Shown: one piece after another, positions 55,516-64,000 of the stretch
Layout of the letters: every line of letters starts with the position of its first letter
How positions within the stretch are numbered: position 1 is the stretch's first letter
Source: Diaphorobacter nitroreducens
GTDB lineage: Bacteria; Pseudomonadota; Gammaproteobacteria; Burkholderiales; Burkholderiaceae_C
Direction: 5' to 3'
DNA: 64,000 nucleotides
Assembly (NCBI GenBank): GCA_003755025.1
Contig: RJVL01000002.1
Coordinates: 372,001-436,000 of the forward strand
Notes under the pieces: model-generated
Seen by the model: the letters and a program-made list of their open reading frames with translations, nothing else
Databases searched by the model: none
What the model was told of the DNA's origin: nothing
Position numbers and translations under genes: made by a program

Positions 55516-55989
55516 TCAGTCGGCGGCCAGCATGAACAGCAGGCCCAGGCTGGCGAGCGAGCCGGGCACCGTCCAGCGCCGTGGCGGTTTGCGCACGATG
55601 ACCGGCGCGGCGGCGGGCGCTGCGTCGGTCGGGGTGTTCACCTCCTGTTCCAGCTTGGGGCGACGGGCGTCTACCACCGTGCACGCGCCATGCTCGGACT
55701 GCAGCTGCGCCAGCAGCTCGGGCAGCGGCCCCTTGGCCAGTACCGTGCTGATGGGCGCACCCTCTGCCCGCAGCCAGGGCTGCAGCTGCGCAAACAGCTT
55801 GTCCGCCCATTTGGCGCGCCAGTTCTCGCGTGCGCTATGGCTCACCCATTTGCTAATGCGGTGCGTCATGCGCGGTGCGCAGGCCACCAGCACCCAGTGG
55901 ATCGTGCCCGCAGTGGCGGGGGTCGCCAGCGGCTCCAGGACTTGCCGCGCGTAGGCTGCGTCGTCCACATACACGATGACCTTGTCCAT
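55516..55989 (-). CDS. hypothetical protein, UspA-like N-terminus with C-terminal hydrophobic tail
   Basis: The 157-residue protein begins MDKVIVYVDDAAYARQVLEP and contains a GPLPELLAQLQSEHGACTVV segment, a strand-helix pattern reminiscent of universal stress proteins. The C-terminus has a basic patch (VRKPPRRW) followed by a short hydrophobic end (VPGSLASLGLLFMLA), which could associate with the membrane. The ATP-binding G-2xG-9xG motif of UspA is missing, so I do not assign that function. It starts 48 bases after the terC gene on the same strand and ends at a strong terminator. Confidence 0.7.
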   Translation of the reverse strand: MDKVIVYVDDAAYARQVLEPLATPATAGTIHWVLVACAPRMTHRISKWVSHSARENWRAKWADKLFAQLQPWLRAEGAPISTVLAKGPLPELLAQLQSEHGACTVVDARRPKLEQEVNTPTDAAPAAAPVIVRKPPRRWTVPGSLASLGLLFMLAAD

Positions 55990-56037
55990 GGCGGATCTCC
56001 TGTCGGGCCTATGGGTGCGTGTGCAGGAAGGCCTGTT

Positions 56038-56769
56038 TCAGCCGTGCTGTGCAGGGGCCGTCTTGCCGCGCTGCGCGACGATGGCCTTGCCGACCACCAG
56101 CACCAGCAGGGCGCCGGCCACGCTGGCGGCGTACTTCAGAGTGTCGGACTGCTCCAGCTTGAACATCCACTGCCACTTGTCGGGGTTGGCCAGCGCGGGG
56201 TCGGAGACCAGCATGCCGCCGGCGATCCAGCCCAGCAGCATGCCGCCGGCGGTGATGATGACCGGGAAGCGCTCCATGAGCTTGATGACCAGTTGGCTGC
56301 CCCACACGATGATCGGGATGGAGATCAGCAGGCCCAGCACCACCAGCAGCAGCGAGTGGTCGCCCGCGTTCTGCGCGGCGCCGGCAATGGCGATCACGTT
56401 GTCCACGCTCATCACCAGGTCGGCCACGATGATGGTCTTGATGGCGGCCAGCAGCTTGTCGCTCTCGGCCACGCTGCCGTGGCCGTCCTCGTCGGGGGCC
56501 AGCAGCTTCACGCCGATCCACACCAGCAGGATGGCGCCCACCACTTTCAGGAAGGGCAGGTTCAGCAGCGTCATCGCGAAGGCAATCAGGACCACGCGCA
56601 GGATGATGGCGCCCGCCGTGCCCCAGATGATGCCCTTGGTGCGCTGCGCGGGCGGCAGCTTGCGGCAGGCCAGGGCGATCACCACGGCGTTGTCACCACC
56701 GAGTAGGATGTCGATGATGATGATCTGCCCCAGTGCAACCCAGAACTCGGGTGAAGTCAGAAATTCCAT
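56038..56769 (-). CDS. TerC-family membrane protein under Mn2+ riboswitch
   Basis: The 243-residue protein has about seven helices and the two acidic TerC repeats IDILLGGDNAVVIALACR and DLVMSVDNVIAIAGAAQN. It is related to the copy at 48492-49175 but is clearly a distinct paralogue. I chose ATG 56769 (MEFLTSPEFW), preceded by GAGGACTTT. A yybP-ykoY aptamer lies in its long leader, so expression is probably induced by Mn2+, in line with Mn2+ efflux or metallation roles of TerC proteins. Confidence 0.93.
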   Translation of the reverse strand: MEFLTSPEFWVALGQIIIIDILLGGDNAVVIALACRKLPPAQRTKGIIWGTAGAIILRVVLIAFAMTLLNLPFLKVVGAILLVWIGVKLLAPDEDGHGSVAESDKLLAAIKTIIVADLVMSVDNVIAIAGAAQNAGDHSLLLVVLGLLISIPIIVWGSQLVIKLMERFPVIITAGGMLLGWIAGGMLVSDPALANPDKWQWMFKLEQSDTLKYAASVAGALLVLVVGKAIVAQRGKTAPAQHG

Positions 56770-57291
56770 AAAGTCCTCGTTATCAGTAACCGAAAGGAGG
56801 CCCGCAGCCACTGTAGGTGGCGGTGGGCGGCTCCGCAAGAGAGACACTGCACGGTGACCAGGGACTCGTCCACCCGCGTGGGTTGCGACGCGCGAAGAGG
56901 TAAGGACGGCCTTGATCAGCCCCGCAGGGCCATCAAAGGTCTTGCTCAGCCCGCGTGCGATGCGTGGCGCATGCCGGGCCCGGGCTGCCGGAAGCGGTGC
57001 GCTTCGTACTGACGACAGACCGAGAGCCTCCGCACCCCGGGGCGATGGCCGTCAGGACTTGGAGGTCAGGAGCTACTCCCCTTCGAACCTGCGATTGGAA
57101 CATGCCACGAGGGCGGCGCGCAAGCGGCAGGCGTTTTTTGCGCAAGGCGGTTTGAAGAAAATGTTGCCAGATGCGCGACGGAATATGCCTGTCATGCTAT
57201 TTAAAACATAGCGAATGGCCCTGGCGACCCCGCCGCCATGCGCATGGAACACACCGGGACGGGCGGTATCATCGGCGCGCCCCTACCTGCC
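56770..57291. other. 522-base gap between terC copy 2 and DUF3717/DUF1289 gene
   Basis: The gap holds the riboswitch aptamer (56934-57085) and its expression platform (56770-56933). The rest (57086-57291) should contain two divergent promoters. An imperfect palindrome ATGCTATTTAAAACATAGC lies around 57194-57212. I see no further gene. Confidence 0.6.
56934..57085 (-). ncRNA. yybP-ykoY manganese riboswitch
   Basis: The minus strand contains the signature AAGGGGAGTAGC at the 5' side and AGCAAGACCTTTG at the 3' side. The ends CGAAGG (57085-57080) and CCTTTG (56939-56934) pair to form P1. These are the two conserved Mn2+-binding segments of the yybP-ykoY class. About 164 bases of expression platform follow before the start of the TerC gene. 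The middle of the aptamer is GC-rich and longer than in the well-studied examples. Confidence 0.9.
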
Positions 57292-57735
57292 ATGTCCTGC
57301 ATCCACGTCGCCGATATCGAAGCCGCCATCAACCATTGGCGCGCCCGCGCCCCATCGCCCGATGGCGTGGGACTGGCGCCGGAAATCGAGGCGCTGGCCG
57401 AGGTGTATGGCCGCATGGTGTTTGCGCGGGCCGAGGACGTGGCGCCGCAGCAGATGCCCGCCGCGGCGCTGGCGGCGTGGCTGGCCTGGTACGAGACCAC
57501 ACCCGACACACCGTGCATCGCCATCTGCTCCACCAGCCAGGGGGATGAATGGTGCAAGGGCTGCGGGCGCAGCTTTGCCGAGGTGCAGCACTGGTTGGCG
57601 ATGAGCCCGATGGACAAGCGCGCCGTGTGGCGGCGCATCACCCGCGAGGGCGTGGCGCTGCGCTTCACGCGCTATGCCGAACGTGCGGCTGAGCGCCCCG
57701 CCGATTGCGCCGGCGGCGCTCCCGGCGCTGGTTGA
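57292..57735 (+). CDS. DUF3717 and DUF1289 two-domain protein
   Basis: The 147-residue protein has an N-terminal DUF3717 segment (IHVADIEAAINHWRAR, then IEALAEVYGRMVF) and a C-terminal DUF1289 domain with the metal-type cysteines in PCIAICSTSQGDEWCKGCGR and the usual WLAMSPMDKRAVWRRI. I chose ATG 57292 because DUF3717 begins directly after it; ATGs at 57238 and 57244 are in frame but add no family sequence. Function is unknown. DUF1289 proteins are small Fe-S or zinc-type proteins often near metabolic genes. Confidence 0.8.
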   Translation: MSCIHVADIEAAINHWRARAPSPDGVGLAPEIEALAEVYGRMVFARAEDVAPQQMPAAALAAWLAWYETTPDTPCIAICSTSQGDEWCKGCGRSFAEVQHWLAMSPMDKRAVWRRITREGVALRFTRYAERAAERPADCAGGAPGAG

Positions 57736-57775
57736 CCGGCTTTACGGCGGGGCGCGCGCCGGCTAAGGTGGCCGC

Positions 57776-58081
57776 ATGCTGCGTTTGACCCAGGCCCCCG
57801 ATATCGCCATGGCCACGCTGTGGCGCGACCTGCTGTGCGAGGCCGGCATGCCCGCCAGCGTGCAGCGCCAGCATCTGGGCGCGGCGGCGGGCCACCTGCC
57901 GCCAGGAGAGTGCCTGCCCGAGATCTGGCTCACGTACCCCGAACATGCAGAACGCGCCCGTGCGCTGTTGCGGGAGTTCCAGCATCTGCCGCAGCGCCAG
58001 TGGCGCTGCCACGCGTGCGGCGAGGCGATCGAGGGCGGCTTCGAACAGTGCTGGAATTGCGGCGCCTTGATGCCGCAGTAG
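57776..58081 (+). CDS. DUF2007/zinc-ribbon small protein
   Basis: The 101-residue protein has a DUF2007-like N-terminal half (LRLTQAPDIAMATLWRDLLC, then EIWLTYPEHAERARALLREF) and a C-terminal zinc ribbon with two CxxC pairs (RCHACGEAIEG and CWNCGALM). DUF2007 is annotated in databases as a putative signal-transducing domain. It lies 40 bases after the DUF3717/DUF1289 gene on the same strand. No function is known. Confidence 0.8.
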   Translation: MLRLTQAPDIAMATLWRDLLCEAGMPASVQRQHLGAAAGHLPPGECLPEIWLTYPEHAERARALLREFQHLPQRQWRCHACGEAIEGGFEQCWNCGALMPQ

Positions 58082-58082
58082 A

Positions 58083-58152
58083 TTGCTATTTATTCAGGAG
58101 CTGCTGGCGCTTGTTGGTCGGGCGCTAGAGGTGTTTTTTGCTCAAAACGCCA
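58083..58152. repeat. dispersed palindromic repeat, copy 12
   Basis: GGAGCTGCTGGCGCTTG and GGGCGCTAGAGG with GTTTTTTGCTCAAAA give the family arms in degenerate form. It lies between the convergent zinc-ribbon gene and yaeQ. Confidence 0.65.
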
Positions 58153-58154
58153 CG

Positions 58155-58715
58155 TTACTTCCAGCGCAGCGGTTCCACATGCACGCTGCCCAGGGTGCTG
58201 CTCAGCGTGAGGCCGCCTTCCTGTACTGTCGCCTGCAGCTGCATGCTGCGCTCGGCCAGTGTCGCCAGTTGCTGGGCGGCGTCGGCGGGCAGGCGCCAGA
58301 CCTGCAGCTTGTCCAGCCGCGTGAGCTTGTTCTCGATGCCCTTCCACCACACCTCGGCTGCGTGGTGAAAACAATAAACGATGACCGCATCGGATTTGCT
58401 GCAGGCCTTGGTCAGCGGCTTGTCCTCGGGCTGCCCGACCTCGATCCACAACCGCTTGCGACCCGTGAAGTCGGTCAGCGATACGTCCGGGTCCTCCGGA
58501 TCGGACAGGCCCGCGCCGAACGCCAGCGTGCCATCGCCCTGGCAGGTGTCCTGCAGTTCATGGGCCTGCAGCGCCAAGGCGGCCAGCCGCACCATCATGC
58601 GCTCGTCGGTCTCGCTGGGGTGGCGCGCCAGGGTGAGTGCATGGTCGGCGTAGTAGCCGTGGTCGATGTCCGCGATTTGCAGGTTCGCCTTGAAGATGGT
58701 GGACTTGAGGGCCAT
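58155..58715 (-). CDS. yaeQ: YaeQ family protein
   Basis: The 186-residue protein matches YaeQ throughout. It starts MALKSTIFKANLQIADIDHG, has ARHPSETDERMMVRLAALAL and a PD-(D/E)XK-like core with RKRLWIEVGQPEDKPLTKAC. The family has a nuclease-like fold of unknown activity. It lies between purB and the small zinc protein gene. A dispersed palindrome separates it from purB on the same strand. Confidence 0.93.
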   Translation of the reverse strand: MALKSTIFKANLQIADIDHGYYADHALTLARHPSETDERMMVRLAALALQAHELQDTCQGDGTLAFGAGLSDPEDPDVSLTDFTGRKRLWIEVGQPEDKPLTKACSKSDAVIVYCFHHAAEVWWKGIENKLTRLDKLQVWRLPADAAQQLATLAERSMQLQATVQEGGLTLSSTLGSVHVEPLRWK

Positions 58716-58727
58716 GGGATGCTTTCA

Positions 58728-58782
58728 AAATGAGAGCTGCCCGCGCTTGACTGGCAAGCGCGGGCAGGCAAAAAGGCTCAAA
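58728..58782. repeat. dispersed palindromic repeat, copy 13 (perfect stem)
   Basis: CTGCCCGCGCTTG (58737-58749) and CAAGCGCGGGCAG (58755-58767) form a perfect 13-bp stem with a 5-base loop. AAAATGAGAG precedes and GCAAAAAGG follows. It lies after the purB stop and ahead of yaeQ. Confidence 0.8.
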
Positions 58783-58791
58783 CCGGCTGGA

Positions 58792-60177
<1,386 letters not shown>

Positions 60178-60288
60178 TCATTGTAGGTGGGCGCCTGGAA
60201 TGCCGAAGGGCCGCGGCCGGCCGGCGCGCCCGCCCCTAGAATCGCGCTCACCCGACCAACCCCATCCCCCTAGGCGCTGCACACCACC

Positions 60289-60903
60289 ATGAAACTGATC
60301 GGATCGAATACGAGCCCCTACGTGCGCAAGGTGCGCGTGGTGCTGGCCGAGAAAAAGCTGGATTACCAGTTCATCGAGGAGAACGTGTGGGCCGACGACA
60401 CGGCCATCAGCGCGTCCAACCCGCTGGGCAAGGTGCCCTGTCTGATCATGGAGGGCGGTGAGGCGGTGTTCGATTCGCGCGTGATCGTGGAATACCTGGA
60501 CACGCTGTCCCCCGTGGGCAAGCTCATTCCCGCCCTGGGGCGCGAGCGCGCCGAGGTCAAGACCTGGGAGGCGCTGGCCGACGGCCTGCTGGACGCCGCC
60601 ATCCTCGCGCGCCTGGAGGCCACCTGGGCCGGGCGTCAGGACGGCGAGCGCAGCCAGGCGTGGATCGACCGGCAGCTCGCCAAGGCGCGCGCCAGCCTGC
60701 AGTCCATGAGCAAGGGGCTGGGCGACAAGCCTTATTGCAGCGGCATCCACCTTACGCTGTCGGACATTGCCGTCGGCAGCGCGCTCGGGTGGCTGGAGTT
60801 CCGCTTTCCTGACATCGCCTGGCGCACGGACCATCCCAACCTGGCCCGCCTGATGGACAAGCTGATGCAGCGCCAGAGTTTCATCGACACCCAGCCGCGC
60901 TGA
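60289..60903 (+). CDS. glutathione S-transferase family protein
   Basis: The 204-residue protein has a thioredoxin-like N-terminal domain (MKLIGSNTSPYVRKVRVVLA, NPLGKVPCLIMEGGEAVFDS with the cis-proline and Ser for glutathione). A helical C-terminal domain follows (LTLSDIAVGSALGWLEFRFP). A serine (SNTSPYV) probably takes the role of the catalytic residue. It resembles E. coli YibF. The substrate is unknown. A strong terminator follows. Confidence 0.92.
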   Translation: MKLIGSNTSPYVRKVRVVLAEKKLDYQFIEENVWADDTAISASNPLGKVPCLIMEGGEAVFDSRVIVEYLDTLSPVGKLIPALGRERAEVKTWEALADGLLDAAILARLEATWAGRQDGERSQAWIDRQLAKARASLQSMSKGLGDKPYCSGIHLTLSDIAVGSALGWLEFRFPDIAWRTDHPNLARLMDKLMQRQSFIDTQPR

Positions 60904-60927
60904 ACCGCCGACCCACTGGGCCTAAAG

Positions 60928-60964
60928 AAAAAGCGCGCCTTCCGTGAGGAAGTGCGCGCTTTTT
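60928..60964. terminator. strong bidirectional terminator after GST gene
   Basis: AAAAAGCGCGC-CTTCC-GTGA-GGAAG-T-GCGCGCTTTTT forms a stem of about 16 pairs with one bulged base and A and T runs at the ends. It terminates the GST gene on the plus strand and could also act on the minus strand. Confidence 0.9.
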
Positions 60965-60974
60965 GCTGCGGAAT

Positions 60975-61113
60975 AAAAAAAGTTGCGAAGCGCCCCGAAA
61001 CGAATGAAGAGAGGGAGGGAGGAGAAGCGCCCCAGGGTTGCAACCAGGCCGGGCCTGGAAGGCTTCGCAACGTTAAAAACGGTTATCGGATCACGCCGCG
61101 ATGGACTCGCGGC
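60975..61113 (-). ncRNA. candidate structured small RNA downstream of the peroxidase gene
   Basis: On the minus strand a hairpin GCCGCGA/TCGCGGC (61095-61113) comes first. An outer stem GTTGCGAAGC (61071-61062) / GCTTCGCAAC (60991-60982) then encloses a compact palindrome CCAGGCC/GGCCTGG (61058-61044) and a CU-rich single-stranded stretch (about 61027-61007, with CTCCTCCCTCCC). Seven T residues (60981-60975) follow the outer stem. The CU-rich loop is complementary to ribosome-binding sites, a known feature of some small regulatory RNAs. It may be an independent RNA or come from the 3' region of the peroxidase mRNA. No family was identified. Confidence 0.45.
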
Positions 61114-61196
61114 CACGGTTAACTCCTAGAGTGGAGGTGATGGTAAAAAGTTCCAGATCTCACCCATAAAAAATTTCAAAAAAATTTCACCAAGCC

Positions 61197-61784
61197 TCAA
61201 CGCGGCGCCGCCAGTTGCTGCTCGATGGCCTGGATCAGCGCTTTGCTGTGGGGTTCCACCGAACTTCCGTAGCTTCCCACCACCTTGCCCGAACGGCTGA
61301 CCAGGTACTTGTGGAAGTTCCACCGTGGCGTCTGCCCCGCGGACGCTGCGGCGAGCTGGCGGTACAGCGGCAGGGCTTCGCCGCCCTTCACGTGGCTCTT
61401 GGCAAACAGCGGGAAGCGCACGCCAAACGTGTTTTCGCAGAACTGGGCGATCTCGGTGTTACTGCCGGTTTCTTGTGCAAAGTCGTTCGACGGAAAGCCC
61501 AGCACCACCAGCCCTTGGTCGCGGTAGCGTGCGTACAGCTCTTCCAGGCCCTGGTATTGGCCGGTGAAGCCGCAGTAGCTGGCCGTGTTGACCACCAGCA
61601 GCACCTTGCCGGCGTATTGGCACAAGGCCTGCGGCGCCTCGTCCTGCAGGCGCGGCACGGTGTGCTGCAGCAGGGCGGGGCAGGCCTGGGCGTCTACTGC
61701 GGGAGTCGCCGCAACATCCGCCGCCTGGGCGGCGGGGCCCAGCAGCGTGGCGCATAGGAGCAGCGGCAAGGTCAGGCGTGGCAT
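61197..61784 (-). CDS. secreted glutathione peroxidase-family protein
   Basis: The 195-residue protein has a signal peptide (MPRLTLPLLLCATLLGPAAQ, cleaved near AAQA) followed by a glutathione-peroxidase fold. It carries the peroxidatic cysteine in VNTASYCGFTGQYQGLEELY, the GFPSNDFAQETGS motif with the conserved glutamine, and the tryptophan/asparagine in WNFHKYLV. The cysteine replaces selenocysteine as usual in bacteria. It probably reduces peroxides in the periplasm with thioredoxin-like donors. I chose ATG 61784; a longer in-frame extension to 61895 lacks family sequence. Confidence 0.9.
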   Translation of the reverse strand: MPRLTLPLLLCATLLGPAAQAADVAATPAVDAQACPALLQHTVPRLQDEAPQALCQYAGKVLLVVNTASYCGFTGQYQGLEELYARYRDQGLVVLGFPSNDFAQETGSNTEIAQFCENTFGVRFPLFAKSHVKGGEALPLYRQLAAASAGQTPRWNFHKYLVSRSGKVVGSYGSSVEPHSKALIQAIEQQLAAPR

Positions 61785-61931
61785 GGTGCAGGGATGGCGG
61801 GGAGGGCAAAAGCCCGTACACGCCGCCATTGCACCATGTCTGCAGGCGGCGAAAAAGTTTTTGGCTATCGACCATGCTGAAAGCATGGGTTTCACCTTGT
61901 TGCGATCTGACCGCCCTCGATGTCGCGTAAT

Positions 61932-61988
61932 TGCTATTAAAAATATAGCTTCCAGCGCTTGCTGTAAAAGCGCTGGAGCCCTAAAACA
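61932..61988. repeat. dispersed palindromic repeat, copy 14
   Basis: TCCAGCGCTT (61951-61960) and AAGCGCTGGA (61968-61977) form a perfect 10-bp stem with a 7-base loop, preceded by ATATAGCT. It lies just after the stop of the RND pump gene. Confidence 0.8.
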
Positions 61989-61997
61989 CGCTAGACC

Positions 61998-64000
61998 CTA
62001 GCTGGGTGCCCGGGCCTCGCCTGCCTGCGCCTCGCGCGCATGGGGACGACGCAGTACCCGGTGGCGCAGCCATTGCTCGAAGTCGTCCACATAGGTGAAC
62101 ACCGCCGGCACCACCAGCAGGCTGAGCACCGTGGAGGTGATGAGGCCGCCGATCACGGCCACGGCCATGGGGGAGCGGAAGCTCATGTCCGCGCCGCCCA
62201 GCGCCAGGGCAATGGGCATCATGCCGGCGCCCATGGCCAGCGTGGTCATGATGATGGGGCGCGCGCGCTTGTGGCAGGCGTCCAGCAGCGCGTCCATGCG
62301 GCTCATGCCGTGGCGCCGCGCCACGATGGCGTATTCCACGAGCAGGATGGAGTTCTTCGTGGCGATGCCCATGAGCATGATGAGCCCGATGAGCGACGGC
62401 ATGGAGAAGCTCTTGCCGGCCAGCAGCAGCGCCACGAACGCCCCGCCCAGCGACAGCGGCAGCGCCGCGAGGATGGTGACCGGCTGCAGGAAGTCCTTGA
62501 ACAGCAGCACCAGCACGATATAGATGCACACCACGCCGGTGAGCATGGCCAGGCCGAAGCTGGCGAACAGCTCACCCATCATCTCGGCGTCGCCCACGTC
62601 GATCAGGCGCACGCTGGCAGGCAGGCCCCGTACTGCGGGCAGCTGGCGCACGGCCTCGGTCACCTCGCCCAGGCCGCGCTCGCCCAACTCGATCTCGAAG
62701 TTCACGTTGCGCGAGCGGTCGTAGCGGCTGATGACCGCGGGGCCGCCGGCCAGCGACAGCTCGGCCACCTCGCCCAGGCGCACCGGGCCGTGCGCGCCGG
62801 GCACCGTGAGGCGCTCCAGCACCGACAGGTCTTCGCGCGCAGCATCCTCCAGGCGCACGACGATGGGCACCTGCCGCTGCGCCAGGTTGAGCTTGGGCAG
62901 GTACTGGTCGTAGTCGCCCACGGTGGCCACGCGCAGCGTCTCGGCGATGGCGCTGCTGGTGACCCCCAGGTCGGCGGCGCGGGCGAAGTCGGGGCGCACG
63001 GCGATCTCCGGGCGCACCAGGCTGGCCGTGGAGCTCACGCCGCCGATGCCCGCGATGGTGCGGATGTCCCGCTCCACCGCGCGGGCGGCGGCCGCGAGCG
63101 CCTGCGGGTCTTCGCTGGCCAGCGCCAGGATGTACTTGTCGTTGGAGCCGCCCAGGCCCACCTTCACGCGCACGCCGGGCAGCTCTTGCATGGCGGCGCG
63201 CAGGCGCTGCTCGATCTCCTGCTTGCGCGGGCGCTCGCCCCGCGGCGTCATGCGCAGCGTGAGCGTGGCCTTGCGCGGGTCGCCCGCGCCCGCGCCGGCG
63301 AACGGGTCGGCCCCGGCCGAGCCCCCGCCGATCGTGGTGTAGATGCTCTCCACATGGCCCACGCCCATGGCGCGCTCGGTGGCCAGGGCCACCACGGCGC
63401 GCGTGTCGGCCAGCTTCGCGCCGGGCGGCAGCTCCAGCGTGACCTGGGTCTGGGCGTTGTCGTCCGCCGGGATGAAACCCGAGGGCAGTAGCGGGATCAG
63501 CGCCAGGGAACCGACGAAGAACAGCAGCGCGCCCAGCAGCGTGAGGACGCGATGCTTCAGGCACCAGTGCGAGGCACGCATGTACGCGGCCAGCCAGCGC
63601 GGCTCCTTCTCGTGGTCCACCATGGGCTTCATGATGTAGGCGGCCATCATCGGCGTGAGCAGGCGCGCCACGACCAGCGAGGCGAACACCGCCAGCGCCG
63701 CCGTCCAGCCGAACTGCTTGAAGAACCGCCCGGCAATGCCGCTCATGAACGCAGTGGGCAGGAACACGGCGATCAGCGTGAAGGTGGTGGCGATCACGGC
63801 CAGGCCGATCTCGTCGGCTGCCTCCATGGCCGCCTGGTACGGCGTCTTGCCCATGCGCAGGTGGCGCACGATGTTCTCCACCTCCACGATGGCATCGTCC
63901 ACCAGGATGCCCACCACCAGTGACAGCGCCAGCAGCGTGATGATGTTGATGGAAAAGCCCAGCAGGTGCATGCCGATGAAGGCGGGTATCACCGACAGCG
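61998..64000 (-). CDS. RND-family efflux pump (5' end outside window)
   Basis: The visible C-terminal 667 residues belong to an AcrB/MdtB-like RND transporter. They show the TM4 proton-relay acidic pair in GILVDDAIVEVENI, helices TM5-TM6, the second porter domain (LPSGFIPADDNAQTQVTLEL onward) and the C-terminal helices with MLMGIATKNSILLVEYAI and HKRARPIIMTTLAMGAGM. The subgroup appears closer to MdtBC/OqxB-type multidrug pumps than to metal pumps, since HAE-1-like loops are present, but the substrate is uncertain. A membrane-fusion partner would be expected upstream, beyond base 64000. Confidence 0.93.
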   Translation of the reverse strand, partial: LSVIPAFIGMHLLGFSINIITLLALSLVVGILVDDAIVEVENIVRHLRMGKTPYQAAMEAADEIGLAVIATTFTLIAVFLPTAFMSGIAGRFFKQFGWTAALAVFASLVVARLLTPMMAAYIMKPMVDHEKEPRWLAAYMRASHWCLKHRVLTLLGALLFFVGSLALIPLLPSGFIPADDNAQTQVTLELPPGAKLADTRAVVALATERAMGVGHVESIYTTIGGGSAGADPFAGAGAGDPRKATLTLRMTPRGERPRKQEIEQRLRAAMQELPGVRVKVGLGGSNDKYILALASEDPQALAAAARAVERDIRTIAGIGGVSSTASLVRPEIAVRPDFARAADLGVTSSAIAETLRVATVGDYDQYLPKLNLAQRQVPIVVRLEDAAREDLSVLERLTVPGAHGPVRLGEVAELSLAGGPAVISRYDRSRNVNFEIELGERGLGEVTEAVRQLPAVRGLPASVRLIDVGDAEMMGELFASFGLAMLTGVVCIYIVLVLLFKDFLQPVTILAALPLSLGGAFVALLLAGKSFSMPSLIGLIMLMGIATKNSILLVEYAIVARRHGMSRMDALLDACHKRARPIIMTTLAMGAGMMPIALALGGADMSFRSPMAVAVIGGLITSTVLSLLVVPAVFTYVDDFEQWLRHRVLRRPHAREAQAGEARAPS

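Noticed and set aside
56912..57211. A 99-codon plus-strand open frame upstream of the DUF3717 gene.
   Set aside because: It lies antisense to the riboswitch, lacks a ribosome site and has no recognisable sequence.
61131..61167. A tiny plus-strand frame starting ATGGTAAAAAG after GGAGGTG.
   Set aside because: The ribosome site is only two bases from the ATG and the frame has nine codons; the stretch is better explained as part of the structured minus-strand region.

Overview
The window is GC-rich chromosomal DNA from a betaproteobacterium, most likely Burkholderiales, family Comamonadaceae (Acidovorax/Alicycliphilus/Diaphorobacter-like). The evidence is the very high GC at third codon positions, two Bug-type solute receptors, the def-LysM-dprA order, subfamily-2 PyrF, a DUF3717/DUF1289 protein, and many copies of a short intergenic palindrome (core AGCGCTT / AAGCGCT ending in AGCAGCTAT) that I associate with this family. 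No rRNA, tRNA, CRISPR array, transposase or phage module was seen.

Layout. 1-6674: a membrane redox cluster. On the minus strand are a ferric-reductase-like flavocytochrome, a small PepSY protein, a DUF2271 protein and a PepSY/flavodoxin/FNR reductase cut by the window edge. They diverge from a PepSY-response regulator-histidine kinase operon. 6722-10625: riboflavin synthase and a GNAT enzyme, then a TonB-dependent copper receptor with a DUF2946 protein. 10729-17487: nudJ and mnmA, separated by a minus-strand tricarballylate-type module (LysR, tcuA, tcuB, Bug receptor). 17726-21428: L-lactate permease, ssb and an MFS carrier. 21650-25544: a large repetitive surface protein (DUF4347, Ig-like repeats, Fn3, IPTL-CTERM-like tail) split by a frameshift. 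25849-32666: uvrA, putP and a chemoreceptor. 32980-35961: LysR, Bug receptor and an AstE/AspA-type deacylase. 35979-46086: pyrF, a DMT carrier, pgk, the def-lipoprotein-fmt-azlC-azlD operon, LysM protein, dprA and argC. 46263-52781: sucCD, a TerC protein, PP2C phosphatase, FHA protein, and the pilin gene with a pilin accessory gene. 52886-64000: moaC, a BepA-like protease, small membrane proteins, a second TerC gene behind a Mn2+ riboswitch, two small zinc-binding-type proteins, yaeQ, purB, a GST, a periplasmic glutathione peroxidase and the 3' part of an RND pump.

How parts work together. The kinase and regulator at 4624-6674 probably control the divergent redox genes; a TTCAT-N6-TTCAT direct repeat lies in the shared promoter region. 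The tcu genes would oxidise a tricarboxylate with electrons passed to the membrane. The Bug receptor and deacylase share a 4-base overlap and probably one transport-and-hydrolysis task. pilA carries a well-formed sigma-54 promoter, consistent with PilSR control.

Most notable signals: a yybP-ykoY Mn2+ riboswitch (56934-57085, minus); a candidate structured small RNA with a CU-rich stretch and terminal U run (about 60975-61113, minus); fourteen copies of the dispersed palindrome, one supplying part of a protease signal peptide and one sitting in frame inside fmt; and the broken IPTL-CTERM-type surface protein placed between a transporter and uvrA.
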